From an uncultured Clostridia bacterium (GTDB lineage Bacteria > Bacillota > Dehalobacteriia > UBA4068), in NCBI GenBank assembly GCA_944393575.1, contig CALYAP010000045.1, positions 1 through 40,601 of the forward strand: a stretch of 40,601 bases of DNA. The letters run 5' to 3'. Shown here piece after piece: positions 26,485 to 34,614 of this stretch. The position numbers were made by a program, and so were the translations under genes. Position 1 is the first letter of the stretch; each line of letters opens with the position of its first letter. The notes beneath the pieces are model-generated. The model was not told the DNA's origin and searched no databases. It saw nothing but the letters and a program-made list of their open reading frames with translations.

Positions 26485-27449
26485 GCTTTTCAACACAGGT
26501 GAAAGATGACCTGACACGCGTCATCTCCTCTAAACCGTGCTGTCGCAGGGCAGAGTTTATCGCTTTTTTTCTCATCAATGTCAATATTCGCATCGGCAAT
26601 GGACGGCGGCTCTCCTTTTTTATGCAAACTGAACACTCTGCATCAGTACGCAAGATGTTTACCTTGGCCCGTGAGTTTTCTCTGGAGCGGGAGATTACGG
26701 TCCATCGCCGGGCGCAATTACATAAAAACCAGGTGTTTACTTTGAATGTTCCGCCGCAAGAACAGCTAACGCATTTTCTGCAGCAACTCGGTATGGTAGA
26801 TGAAAATGGAGCACTACGGCTCGTTTTTCCGGAACAGATTCATGAACAGTTTTTGGCTTCCTCCTGCTGCCGTCGCGCTTATCTACGAGGAGCTTTTTTA
26901 GCTAGTGGATCTATTAGCGAGCCAGAGGGAGCTTACCATTTGGAATTTAGTTCTTTAGAAAGTCCTCAGGCTGATTTGCTGATAGAATTATTGGCTGATT
27001 TTGACCTCAGGGGGAAAATTGTACGCCGCAAGGATCTGGAGACTGTTTATCTCAAAGGAGCAGAGGAAATCAGCCAGCTGCTCAATATTATGGGCAGTCA
27101 TCGTTCTTTGTTGGAGTTTGAGAGTATTCGGGTAACCAAGGAGGTCCGCAACCAGGTTAATCGACAGCGTAACTGTGATACCGCCAATATTAATAAGGTA
27201 GTCAATGCTGGAATGCGGCAGGTCAAGGATATTAATTATATTGAGTCTACTATTGGTTTAGATAAACTACCCCGTAATTTACGCGTTGCCGCTGAGCTGC
27301 GTTTAGATTATCCGGATTATTCTTTGGCTGATTTAAGTGAGATTTCTGCTTTGGGCCGCTCTGCGCTTAACCATCGTTTGCGTAGGTTAGCGCAGATTGC
27401 TGAGAATATTCGTGAATACGGCGTAGAAGAATGGGACAGACAGGAGTAG
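26481..27449 (+). CDS. whiA: Sporulation/division regulator WhiA
   Basis: WhiA (322 residues) has an N-terminal homing-endonuclease-like (LAGLIDADG) fold without catalytic residues and a C-terminal helix-turn-helix. Typical segments are KPCCRRAEF near residue 15, CCRRAYLRGAFLASGSIS near 130, QRNCDTANINKVV near 233, and the final LSALGRSALNHRLRRL-type helix. In Firmicutes it affects division and chromosome segregation, and in Streptomyces sporulation septation. It is coupled to rapZ by a 4-base overlap and followed after three bases by the nuclease gene. Confidence 0.97.
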   Translation: MSFSTQVKDDLTRVISSKPCCRRAEFIAFFLINVNIRIGNGRRLSFFMQTEHSASVRKMFTLAREFSLEREITVHRRAQLHKNQVFTLNVPPQEQLTHFLQQLGMVDENGALRLVFPEQIHEQFLASSCCRRAYLRGAFLASGSISEPEGAYHLEFSSLESPQADLLIELLADFDLRGKIVRRKDLETVYLKGAEEISQLLNIMGSHRSLLEFESIRVTKEVRNQVNRQRNCDTANINKVVNAGMRQVKDINYIESTIGLDKLPRNLRVAAELRLDYPDYSLADLSEISALGRSALNHRLRRLAQIAENIREYGVEEWDRQE

Positions 27450-27452
27450 CAG

Positions 27453-28172
27453 ATGAAAAAACTAGTATTAACTTTGTTAATGATAGCAGTGGTCTTAGGC
27501 GGGTGCTCTTCACTCGCCGTTCTTGGTGAGGAAACACCTACATCTACTGCTAGCGATGAAAACAGTGTTAACGATGAGAGTAATGTTGATAGCAATATCG
27601 CCACACAGGATGAGGGACTTTATGAAGTGTTACGGGTGGTAGATGGCGATACTATAGAAATCGATTATAACGGTGAAAAAGAGAAAGTACGTTTGATCGG
27701 TGTAGATACGCCTGAATCTGTTCACCCTGATGCAGAAAAAAATACTGACTATGGCAAGACCGCCGCTGAGTTTACCACGGAAAAGCTCGAAGGCCAATTG
27801 GTCTCTTTAGAATTTGATGTTGAACAGCGGGATAAGTACGGGCGCCTTTTGGCTTATGTTTATCTTGACGGACAGATGTTTAATTCTTTGTTGTTAGAAG
27901 AAGGACATGCCATGGTTTCTACCTATCCGCCTAATGTCAAATACGCTGATTTGTTCCTGGAGCAGCAGCAAGAGGCACGTGAAGCTGGGGTAGGATTGTG
28001 GGCAGATATCCTGACTAGCGGAGAATATGTAGCTAGCTTGAATGGCAGTAAATATCATCTATCTTCATGTTCTAGCGCTCAAAAAATCAAAGAAGAAAAC
28101 CGGATCTGGTTTAAGGACTCAGATTCCGCCGAGGCAGCTGGTTACGAACCATGCAGTATTTGTAATCCATAA
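27453..28172 (+). CDS. Thermonuclease-family lipoprotein
   Basis: This 239-residue exported nuclease has a lipoprotein signal with lipobox LGGC (Cys18). A Ser/Asp/Asn-rich spacer (about 25-55) precedes a staphylococcal nuclease domain with the expected catalytic residues in RLIGVDTPE and DKYGRLLAYV. A C-terminal module of about 45 residues (YVASLNGSKYHLSSC...CSICNP) has three Cys and one His in the pattern of an Ada-type zinc motif. It would sit on the outer membrane face and degrade extracellular nucleic acid. The gene follows whiA by three bases and is closed by a terminator. Confidence 0.93.
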   Translation: MKKLVLTLLMIAVVLGGCSSLAVLGEETPTSTASDENSVNDESNVDSNIATQDEGLYEVLRVVDGDTIEIDYNGEKEKVRLIGVDTPESVHPDAEKNTDYGKTAAEFTTEKLEGQLVSLEFDVEQRDKYGRLLAYVYLDGQMFNSLLLEEGHAMVSTYPPNVKYADLFLEQQQEAREAGVGLWADILTSGEYVASLNGSKYHLSSCSSAQKIKEENRIWFKDSDSAEAAGYEPCSICNP

Positions 28173-28195
28173 TCGATTATCAATTTTAGCTAAAT

Positions 28196-28228
28196 AAAAG
28201 CGGGATAGCTAAAGCTATCCCGCTTTTT
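28196..28228. terminator. Bidirectional terminator
   Basis: A perfect 15-bp stem (28196-28210 with 28213-28227) has a 2-base loop, T4-T5 at its 3' side and A-rich bases at its 5' side. It serves the nuclease gene on the plus strand and, read the other way, the convergent aminotransferase operon. Confidence 0.93.
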
Positions 28229-28247
28229 GATTGAAAATTTTTATCGC

Positions 28248-29522
28248 TTATTTATGCAAAAGTTTTTCCAAGGTGGCTATTTTTACTGCTACGCAGAAAA
28301 TATCCATCGTTTTTTGCAGCTCTTCCAGTGAAGGGAAGGTAGGGGCAATACGGATATTGCTGTCATGGGGGTCGTTACCATAGGGATAAGTAGCTCCGGC
28401 AGCTGTCAATTCCACTCCGGCCTCTTTGCAAAGGGCAACCACACGCTTGGCACAACCGTCCATGGTGAAAAAGGAGATGAAATAGCCTCCTTTGGGATTA
28501 TGCCAATGGGCAATACCATAAGGCTTAATCTTTTCTGCCAGTGCATTGAGCACTACTTGGAATTTAGGTTTGATGAAATAAGCATGTTTTGCCATCAGCT
28601 GCTCTATGGCTGCAAGATTAGGCAGATATCTGCTATGCCGCAATTGGTTAACATTATCATGACAGATAGTTTGGATCGACAGTTGTTTAATGGTCCAATC
28701 ATAATTGGCCTGGCTCATAGCCATGGCACAGATGCCAGAACCAGCCATGGTTATTTTGGAAGTAGAGGCGAAGGTATAAAATTTATCTTCAGTACCGTGT
28801 TTCAAACATTCATTATAAAGATTAAGTAGATAGTCCCGATCATTAAGATCAAGATGGTGAACACAGTAAGCATTATCCCAGAAGATACGGAAATCATCAG
28901 CCGCTGTTTTTAACGCAGCAAAACGTCTCACTGTTTCATCGCTATAAGTAATGCCATCAGGATTACTATACATCGGTACACACCAGATGCCTTTGATTTT
29001 TTCATCATCAGCCACCAGCCGCTCAATGATATCCATATCCGGACCATCTTCAGTCATCGGTACTGGTATCATTTCAATGCCAAAGCTTTGAGTAATCAGA
29101 AAATGACGGTCATAGCCGGGAGTAGGGCAAAGAAATTTGATTTTTCCTTGCTGGCTCCATGGTTTGCTGTCTGGGAGCACACCATGAAGATAGGCGCGGC
29201 AAACAGTGTCATACATCATATTAAGGCTGGAACTACCGCCGACAATAACATTGCTGGCCGGCATACCGAAAATTTCCCCAAATAGCCGCTTGGCCTCGGG
29301 GATACCATCTAATACACCATAGTTGCGGACATCAGTCCCATCTTCACAGATAAAATCAGTAGGGCATTCGTTGACCCCAGCGCATAAATCCAACTGCTCT
29401 GGAGCAGGCTTACCGCGGCTCATATTCAGTTGTAAGCCTTGCTGTTTATAACCTACATACTCAGTCATTAAAGAATCATAAAGTGATTGTAGTTCTTCCT
29501 TTCCCATTTCAGCAAATCTCAT
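28248..29522 (-). CDS. Type Ic aminotransferase (aspartate-type)
   Basis: This 424-residue PLP enzyme matches the class that includes the Corynebacterium type Ic aspartate aminotransferase (PF12897 group). Marks include NMSRGKPAPEQLDL near residue 33, DVRNYGVLDGIPEA near 64, PTPGYDRH, and CVPMYSNPDG. The PLP lysine is Lys256 in STSKITMAGSG, and the cofactor-binding Asp/Tyr pair lies in FWDNAY (Asp216, Tyr219). It should interconvert aspartate or a related amino acid with its oxo acid. It follows pyrD by 44 bases; aspartate supply for pyrimidine synthesis would fit the context, but that is inference. Confidence 0.9.
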   Translation of the reverse strand: MRFAEMGKEELQSLYDSLMTEYVGYKQQGLQLNMSRGKPAPEQLDLCAGVNECPTDFICEDGTDVRNYGVLDGIPEAKRLFGEIFGMPASNVIVGGSSSLNMMYDTVCRAYLHGVLPDSKPWSQQGKIKFLCPTPGYDRHFLITQSFGIEMIPVPMTEDGPDMDIIERLVADDEKIKGIWCVPMYSNPDGITYSDETVRRFAALKTAADDFRIFWDNAYCVHHLDLNDRDYLLNLYNECLKHGTEDKFYTFASTSKITMAGSGICAMAMSQANYDWTIKQLSIQTICHDNVNQLRHSRYLPNLAAIEQLMAKHAYFIKPKFQVVLNALAEKIKPYGIAHWHNPKGGYFISFFTMDGCAKRVVALCKEAGVELTAAGATYPYGNDPHDSNIRIAPTFPSLEELQKTMDIFCVAVKIATLEKLLHK

Positions 29523-29566
29523 GAAATCATCTCCTATGAAAATGCCCTTGGCATAATATTGCTATA

Positions 29567-30475
29567 TTATTGTGCTGCGCCTACCAGCTCTTGAATGTCT
29601 TTAACTCCATGCTTCTCGCACCATTGTTCCAGGCCGGCTAGGATCTGCGGAGCTGCGTAGGGATTATGAAAATTAGCCGAACCTATTTGAAAAGCGCTGG
29701 CTCCAGCTAGTAAAAACTCGATAGCATCTTCAGCTGTAGTGATGCCTCCCATACCAATAACGGGGATAGAAACAGCCTGTGCTGTTTGCCAGACCATCCG
29801 CACAGCCAGCGGTTTGATGGCCGGACCGCTTAATCCGCCAAAGCCGTTAGCTAATAGAGGCTTCCGAGTCTCAATATCAATAACCATGCTCAGAACAGTA
29901 TTGATCAAGGCTAATATATCCGCGCCCGCTGCTTCACAGGCCTTGGCTATTTCCGTAATATCAGTAACATTAGGCGTGAGTTTAGCTATAACCGGCAGTT
30001 TGGTTTTACTTTTTACTAATGAAACCACTTGCGCTGCTACTTGCGGATCAACGCCAAAAGCCATGCCACCGGCTTTGACATTAGGACAGCTGATATTAAT
30101 TTCTACTGCTGCCAGGTTGGGCACTTCGTCTAATCTTTCTGCGATTAAGCCATATTCTTCTATACTGTGCCCAGCGATATTGAGAATGACTGCAGTATCG
30201 AATTGGCTTAAGAAAGGCAGTTCTTTTTTTATTACCATCTCAATTCCAGGATTTTGTAACCCGACACTATTGAGCATACCGCTAGGCGTCTCAGCGATCC
30301 GCGGCGGCTTATTGCCTAGCCGTGGTTCTAGAGTTGTGCCCTTGACCGAAATGCCACCCAGAATAGACAGATCAAAAAGCTCTGCCATTTCCCGGCCATA
30401 TCCGCATGTGCCAGAGGCAGTAATAAGAGGGTTTTTCATCGATATGCCACCGATGTTGGTTATCATTCTAGTCAT
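29567..30475 (-). CDS. pyrD: Dihydroorotate dehydrogenase B, catalytic subunit
   Basis: PyrD oxidises dihydroorotate to orotate in pyrimidine synthesis and, in the type 1B form, passes electrons to NAD through PyrK. The 302-residue protein shows [13 protein letters not shown] near the start, the catalytic cysteine in [23 protein letters not shown], and the FMN-phosphate loop [21 protein letters not shown] place the start at ATG 30475, which overlaps the pyrK stop by eight bases and follows AGAGGTG. A longer frame extending 40 codons into pyrK is not plausible. Confidence 0.97.
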   Translation of the reverse strand: MTRMITNIGGISMKNPLITASGTCGYGREMAELFDLSILGGISVKGTTLEPRLGNKPPRIAETPSGMLNSVGLQNPGIEMVIKKELPFLSQFDTAVILNIAGHSIEEYGLIAERLDEVPNLAAVEINISCPNVKAGGMAFGVDPQVAAQVVSLVKSKTKLPVIAKLTPNVTDITEIAKACEAAGADILALINTVLSMVIDIETRKPLLANGFGGLSGPAIKPLAVRMVWQTAQAVSIPVIGMGGITTAEDAIEFLLAGASAFQIGSANFHNPYAAPQILAGLEQWCEKHGVKDIQELVGAAQ

Positions 30476-31259
30476 TGAAAAACACCTCTTCCGCTGCGAA
30501 GACAGGACCTTCTTTACAGACCCGTTTGTAACAGATATGTCCAGAGTTGTTGTCTTTGGTTTCACAAACGCAGCCCATGCAGACGCCATAGCCACAACCC
30601 ATACGTTCCTCTAAGGATACTTGGCATTTCAATCCATGGCTGAGCGCCCATTGGGCAGCTTTACGCATCATCGGTGTCGGGCCGCAACTAAAAACCATAT
30701 CATAATTAGGGTTATCCCTAAAATAGATATCTACCATCCCTTGCTGTCCTAAAGAACCATCCTCAGTAGCGATCATAGTATTACCGCCATGGGAAAATTC
30801 TTCTAAGCAAATAATATGTTCAGCACTTTTGCCGCCGAGGATGATATCGATGTTTGCCACACCCTTTTGTTGCAGTTCAACGGCCAATGGCAGCAGGGTC
30901 GCTATTCCTGACCCGCCACCCACTAGACAAACGCTTTTCATATCGTCTTTGATCTTCCAGCCATTGCCTAATGGTCCTAATACTTCGATATGTTCGCCGG
31001 CACGCAGATGGCTCATCGCCTTGGTACCTTTACCTTTAAGCTGATAGATAATACGCAGGCTGCCAGCTTGTTTATTGATAGCATTGATGCCCATCGGTCG
31101 TTTGAGAAAAGGAGAGTCATTGGCTAGCGCAGTAAGCATCATGAATTGGCCGGCGCGAGCTTCTTGGGCGATCTCTGGGGCTGCCAATTCCATCAGGAAG
31201 AAATCAGCCTTGATGCGGATGCGTTCATTTATTAAGATTTTAGCATTGGTTAATATCAT
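30468..31259 (-). CDS. pyrK: Dihydroorotate dehydrogenase B, electron-transfer subunit
   Basis: PyrK (263 residues) carries FAD and a [2Fe-2S] cluster. The FAD motif RPMGINAI is near residue 55. The NAD-site glycine-rich stretch [16 protein letters not shown] is near 110. The cluster ligands sit in the C-terminal [13 protein letters not shown] plus a later Cys (HICYKRVC). It pairs with the overlapping pyrD. No other pyr genes are in the window. Confidence 0.96.
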   Translation of the reverse strand: MILTNAKILINERIRIKADFFLMELAAPEIAQEARAGQFMMLTALANDSPFLKRPMGINAINKQAGSLRIIYQLKGKGTKAMSHLRAGEHIEVLGPLGNGWKIKDDMKSVCLVGGGSGIATLLPLAVELQQKGVANIDIILGGKSAEHIICLEEFSHGGNTMIATEDGSLGQQGMVDIYFRDNPNYDMVFSCGPTPMMRKAAQWALSHGLKCQVSLEERMGCGYGVCMGCVCETKDNNSGHICYKRVCKEGPVFAAEEVFFND

Positions 31260-31302
31260 CGCGATCCCTTCAAATGCAATAATATTTTAGCGTATTTATT
31301 TA

Positions 31303-32172
31303 TTATAACATATCTGCTACAGCTCCGTCTAGAATTCCGCCGCCACAAACGAGAATTTTGTCAAAACCCAGCAGATCTGCCAGTCCTAACCAGATTTGCA
31401 GCCCTTGTTCAATAATTTCTCCTCTTTTACTCAGTAGCGGAGAATAGTTGCACCGTTGGATAATTGATAAAGGAAGCAGCTTATTTAGCAAGCCCAGGAT
31501 TTGCTCCTTAGTAATTATAGCTCCTTCGATAGCAGTACGGTCGTAGGACTTGAGTCCAGCCAAGACTCCAGTTGTAGCGGTGATAGTACCACCAATCCCT
31601 ACAGCAAGTTGCGAATTACCCTGACGAATAAATCCATTAGCTAAAATCTGCCGCATTTCCGCTTCTGACCAATTGTTTTGTTTCATTCTGACTGAGCCAA
31701 TATTAACGCTGGTACAATTGATATCATTGTCGGAGAAACCATAAATTAATTCTGTGGAAGAGCCGCCAACGTCTAAGACTGGCGTTCCCGGAGCAAAGGA
31801 TAATAGAGAAACAGCTCCACGATAAGACATTAATGCCTCTTCCTGTCCACTGAGGATTTCCACTGGTTGAGATGTTACCTGGGCGATAGCTGCTAAAAAG
31901 TCGTCTTTATTGCTAGCGTCTCTTACTGCGGAAGTTGCTACTATTCGCATGTGGGTAGCGCCGGCTTGTTGTGCTAAGGCTGCAAACTCGTTAATTACTG
32001 TTGCTGTGCGGGAGATGGCCTCTGGTGAGAGAAGGTTAGCTTTTGGTCCGGCGCCTAGGCGTGTCGTTTTAATATAGTTGTCTCTAGAGATGATTTGGCT
32101 ATTGACAGTTTTAGCTATTAATAACTGAACCGTATTGGAGCCAATATCAATGGCAGCTAGGGTATTATTCAT
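31303..32172 (-). CDS. Ppx/GppA-family phosphatase
   Basis: This 289-residue exopolyphosphatase or guanosine pentaphosphatase belongs to the sugar-kinase/actin fold. The opening LAAIDIGSNTVQLLIAK and the phosphate-site DVGGSSTELIYG are clear, as are ATSAVRDASN and the GIGGTITATTG loop. It is the short single-domain form common in Clostridia, without the HD-type second domain. I choose ATG 32172, six bases after AAGGTG. ATG 32175 directly before it is possible. The gene follows the S1-domain gene by 13 bases. Confidence 0.92.
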   Translation of the reverse strand: MNNTLAAIDIGSNTVQLLIAKTVNSQIISRDNYIKTTRLGAGPKANLLSPEAISRTATVINEFAALAQQAGATHMRIVATSAVRDASNKDDFLAAIAQVTSQPVEILSGQEEALMSYRGAVSLLSFAPGTPVLDVGGSSTELIYGFSDNDINCTSVNIGSVRMKQNNWSEAEMRQILANGFIRQGNSQLAVGIGGTITATTGVLAGLKSYDRTAIEGAIITKEQILGLLNKLLPLSIIQRCNYSPLLSKRGEIIEQGLQIWLGLADLLGFDKILVCGGGILDGAVADML

Positions 32173-32185
32173 CATTGACACCTTA

Positions 32186-32569
32186 TTATCTGAATTTTTT
32201 ATGATCAAAACGTTTTTTGACCGCATTTTGTTTAGCTTCGCTGTCTTTGAGAAATTTAGCTAGCTTATCCTCAAAGCTATCATTAATAATTTCTTGAGGT
32301 TTGGTGATAACCGGCGGTGGCGCAGCTTTCTTAGGTGGTTGCGCCTGCTTAAGGGAAAGTCCTATTTTGCCAGCTTGGTCATTGGTAATAATTTTGACTT
32401 TGACCGTATCTGCTACTTGCAGAAAGTCATTAATATCTTTGACAAAAGTATCGGTGATTTCCGAGATATGGATCAAGCCACTGATACCTTTATCTAGCTC
32501 AACAAAAGCGCCAAAAGATGTGATACGGGTAACTTTACCTTCAAGAATGTTGCCAACAGTTAAATCCAT
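32186..32569 (-). CDS. S1-domain RNA-binding protein (YabR/GSP13-like)
   Basis: This 127-residue protein has one S1 OB-fold domain over residues 1-75 (GNILEGKVTRITSFGAFVELD...GLIHISEI). A Pro/Ala/Lys-rich linker and a basic C-terminal tail (KNAVKKRFDHKKF) follow. Similar proteins associate with the ribosome in Firmicutes. The same gene often precedes a ppx-like gene in Clostridia, as it does here. It heads the operon and has a clear promoter at 32614-32642. The ribosome site is weak (AAGGATAAG, about 8-10 bases away). Confidence 0.9.
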   Translation of the reverse strand: MDLTVGNILEGKVTRITSFGAFVELDKGISGLIHISEITDTFVKDINDFLQVADTVKVKIITNDQAGKIGLSLKQAQPPKKAAPPPVITKPQEIINDSFEDKLAKFLKDSEAKQNAVKKRFDHKKFR

Positions 32570-32613
32570 GTAATGTCTTATCCTTATATTCTGCCAAAAA
32601 TTATATAAACCAA

Positions 32614-32642
32614 ATTATATAATTAATGAAACGATTTATCAA
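32614..32642 (-). promoter_or_regulatory. Promoter of the S1-ppx-pyrKD-aminotransferase unit
   Basis: On the minus strand TTGATA (32642-32637) and a perfect TATAAT (32619-32614) are separated by 17 bases. The gaps between the five genes downstream are all at most 44 bases and hold no visible terminator, so all five may be on one transcript ending at 28196-28228. Confidence 0.8.
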
Positions 32643-32676
32643 TATTAAAGTTGGTTAATTTTCCTTTAATTTTAAG

Positions 32677-32710
32677 AAAAACAGCGGCTTATTAATAACC
32701 GCTGTTTTTT
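32677..32710 (-). terminator. Terminator of purA
   Basis: A 14-bp stem (32677-32690 with 32697-32710, GC core ACAGCGG/CCGCTGT) has a 6-base loop. On the minus strand it ends in TTTTTCTT. It lies 22 bases after the purA stop and separates purA from the S1-ppx promoter. Confidence 0.9.
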
Positions 32711-32732
32711 ATCAGTATTTCTTTTTTGAGTC

Positions 32733-34004
32733 TTAGCGAATGATGATCGCTTCTCTTTGGGCTCCTACTGAGATATAGGTAATGGGACAATCCATAGCTT
32801 TTTCGATGTTGTCAATATAATTACGTGCTTCCTGCGGCAGGTCTGCCAAAGTGCGGCAGCCGCTAATATCGCATTTCCAACCGGGCAGATACTCGATAAC
32901 CGGTTTAGCTTTATTGAGTTTATCGCCGATAGGAAAATAATCAATTTTTTCGCCCTCTACATCATAGGCTACACATACCGGGATTTGGTCCAGATAAGAG
33001 AGGACATCCATCTTAGTAAGCGCCAGTTCACTAGCTCCCTGCATTAATACTCCATAGCGAGAGGCCACAATATCAAAAGGCCCCACTCTTCTGGGACGTC
33101 CAGTTGCCGCACCATATTCATTGCCAGCTGCACGCAAGGCCTCGGCTTCTTCGCCAAATAGCTCTACTGTGAATGGTCCCTCACCAACACAGGAAGAATA
33201 GGCCTTGATGACGCCAATAACACGGTCCAATTTAAGATTGGGAACTCCAGCTCCTACAGGAGCATAGGCAGCAATAGTTGAGGAGCTACTGGTAAAGGGA
33301 TAAATGCCGAAATCTATATCACGCAGAGCTCCTAGCTGTGCTTCAAACATGATGCGTTTACCAGCAGCTTCTGCTTGACGGAGATAGTTGCCAGTATCAC
33401 CAATATAGGGAATCAAGGGAGCCCCATAAGTGTCGAGCCATTGCATCATTTCTTCGAACTCAAAAGGCTGGCTATGATAGACGTTTTCTATAGTGAGATT
33501 CTTCCACTCCAAGATTCCCTGCAGCCGCTGCTGCAGATAATCCCGTTGTAGCAAATCTCCCATCCGCAAGGCCTTTTTGAGATATTTATCACCATAAATA
33601 GGGCCAATGCCTCTTCGGGTAGAACCAAATTTAGCATCAGCCAGCCGGTCTTCCTCTAAGCAATCCTGAGCTACATTATAGGGCATGCAGATAATAGCTT
33701 TATCGCTTATTTTAAGATTTTCAGGACTGATTTTGACTCCGGCCTGACGGAGGCGTTCCATTTCACCCGCTAGATGAGCCAGGTCAATGGCCATTCCATT
33801 GCCCAATACATTGACGACATCAGGACGAAGAATGCCAGAGGGAAGAATATTGAGGATTACTTTTCCTATATCAGTGACAACAGTGTGTCCTGCGTTATTG
33901 CCCCCTTGATATCTGACTACGATATCCTGATTCTCGGAAAGCAAGTCGACCATTCTTCCTTTGCCTTCATCACCCCAGTTGATTCCAGTTACAGCGGTTA
34001 GCAT
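32733..34004 (-). CDS. purA: Adenylosuccinate synthetase
   Basis: PurA condenses IMP and aspartate with GTP, the first committed step to AMP. The 423-residue enzyme has the GTP loop GDEGKGR (11-17), YQGGNNAGHTV, the active-site GSTRRGIGP stretch, and GRPRRVGPFD. I place the start at ATG 34004, eight bases after AAGGAGG. An in-frame ATG two codons upstream (34010) is only two bases from that site. It is a single-gene unit; no purB or purine riboswitch is seen nearby. Confidence 0.98.
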   Translation of the reverse strand: MLTAVTGINWGDEGKGRMVDLLSENQDIVVRYQGGNNAGHTVVTDIGKVILNILPSGILRPDVVNVLGNGMAIDLAHLAGEMERLRQAGVKISPENLKISDKAIICMPYNVAQDCLEEDRLADAKFGSTRRGIGPIYGDKYLKKALRMGDLLQRDYLQQRLQGILEWKNLTIENVYHSQPFEFEEMMQWLDTYGAPLIPYIGDTGNYLRQAEAAGKRIMFEAQLGALRDIDFGIYPFTSSSSTIAAYAPVGAGVPNLKLDRVIGVIKAYSSCVGEGPFTVELFGEEAEALRAAGNEYGAATGRPRRVGPFDIVASRYGVLMQGASELALTKMDVLSYLDQIPVCVAYDVEGEKIDYFPIGDKLNKAKPVIEYLPGWKCDISGCRTLADLPQEARNYIDNIEKAMDCPITYISVGAQREAIIIR

Positions 34005-34117
34005 GGACATATCCTCCTTGAATTTACTACAAGTACTAAAAACATATATATATTATAGGTTGAGATCATTATTTCCTTTGTCTGGTTCTTTTTTTCTCCG
34101 ATTATCTGATGTGGGTG

Positions 34118-34147
34118 GCATATTTAGCCTTTCTTAACGCATAGTTT
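34118..34147 (+). promoter_or_regulatory. Sigma-E-like promoter of the cortex-lysin pair
   Basis: GCATATT (34118-34124) matches the sigma-E -35 KMATATT at all seven positions. After 15 bases, CATAGTTT (34140-34147) matches six of eight positions of CATACAHT. Sigma-E works in the mother cell, where cortex-lytic SleC is made, which supports both the promoter and the gene assignment. The predicted start is about 30 bases before ATG 34184. Confidence 0.6.
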
Positions 34148-34183
34148 GAGTTATGACGTAGAATGTAAGATAGGTGTGTGCCG

Positions 34184-34570
34184 ATGACTACATACTATAA
34201 TGAAGAAGAGTATCAAGATTTTTTAAATGAATATACCGGTAGAGGCGATTTGAAAATTCACTGCTTCCAAGTAGGAGGTGCCTTACCGGTTGAAGGAGCT
34301 ACTGTCACGGTTCATAAGTTGATTGGGAATGACATGGTGAAAATAGGCGAAGGAATAACGGATATCAGCGGAATTGTCGAATTCGAAGATTTGCCTTGTC
34401 GGGCAGTGGAGTATTCTTTGGTTCCTAATGCAGTTCCTTACGCTGGGGTTTTTTATGAGATAATTCTTAGACATTCGGATTTTGGCGTTATTTTTGATCG
34501 GGTAGCTGTGTTTGATGATGTCACCACAGTTTACCGCGAGGTTTATGAACCGCCAGCAGCTATTAATTAA
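34184..34570 (+). CDS. SleC pro-domain-like protein (separate gene)
   Basis: This 128-residue protein has a predicted all-beta fold and no signal peptide. Segments such as LPVEGATVTVHKL, GEGITDISGIVEFEDLP and YSLVPNAVPYAGVFYEI resemble a transthyretin/Cna-B-like domain. From memory they match the N-terminal region of clostridial SleC (pattern: beta-rich repeat, SDSSGQ turn, P.P...Y.V.V...GY). In SleC that region is joined to the lytic domain and is removed by Csp proteases. Here it is a separate gene, 44 bases before the lytic partner. The start is ATG 34184, seven bases after AGGTG; a GTG at 34178 is possible. Confidence 0.72.
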   Translation: MTTYYNEEEYQDFLNEYTGRGDLKIHCFQVGGALPVEGATVTVHKLIGNDMVKIGEGITDISGIVEFEDLPCRAVEYSLVPNAVPYAGVFYEIILRHSDFGVIFDRVAVFDDVTTVYREVYEPPAAIN

Positions 34571-34614
34571 AGCAGCATGAAAGATTCAATATTGCCGGCA
34601 GGAGGAATCAGTAT

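Noticed and set aside
29739-30614. 291-codon plus-strand frame opposite pyrD and pyrK
   Set aside because: It is a long shadow frame. The minus strand encodes complete PyrD and PyrK with all active-site motifs.
34011-34117. Possible purine riboswitch before purA
   Set aside because: No three-way junction core was seen. The region has only AT-rich repeats and one TATAAT without a good -35.
34571-34614. Frameshift as the reason for two SleC-like genes
   Set aside because: The first gene ends in a normal stop, and the second has its own AGGAGG site and a natural start of the lytic domain, so a true split is more likely. Reads were not available to exclude an error fully.
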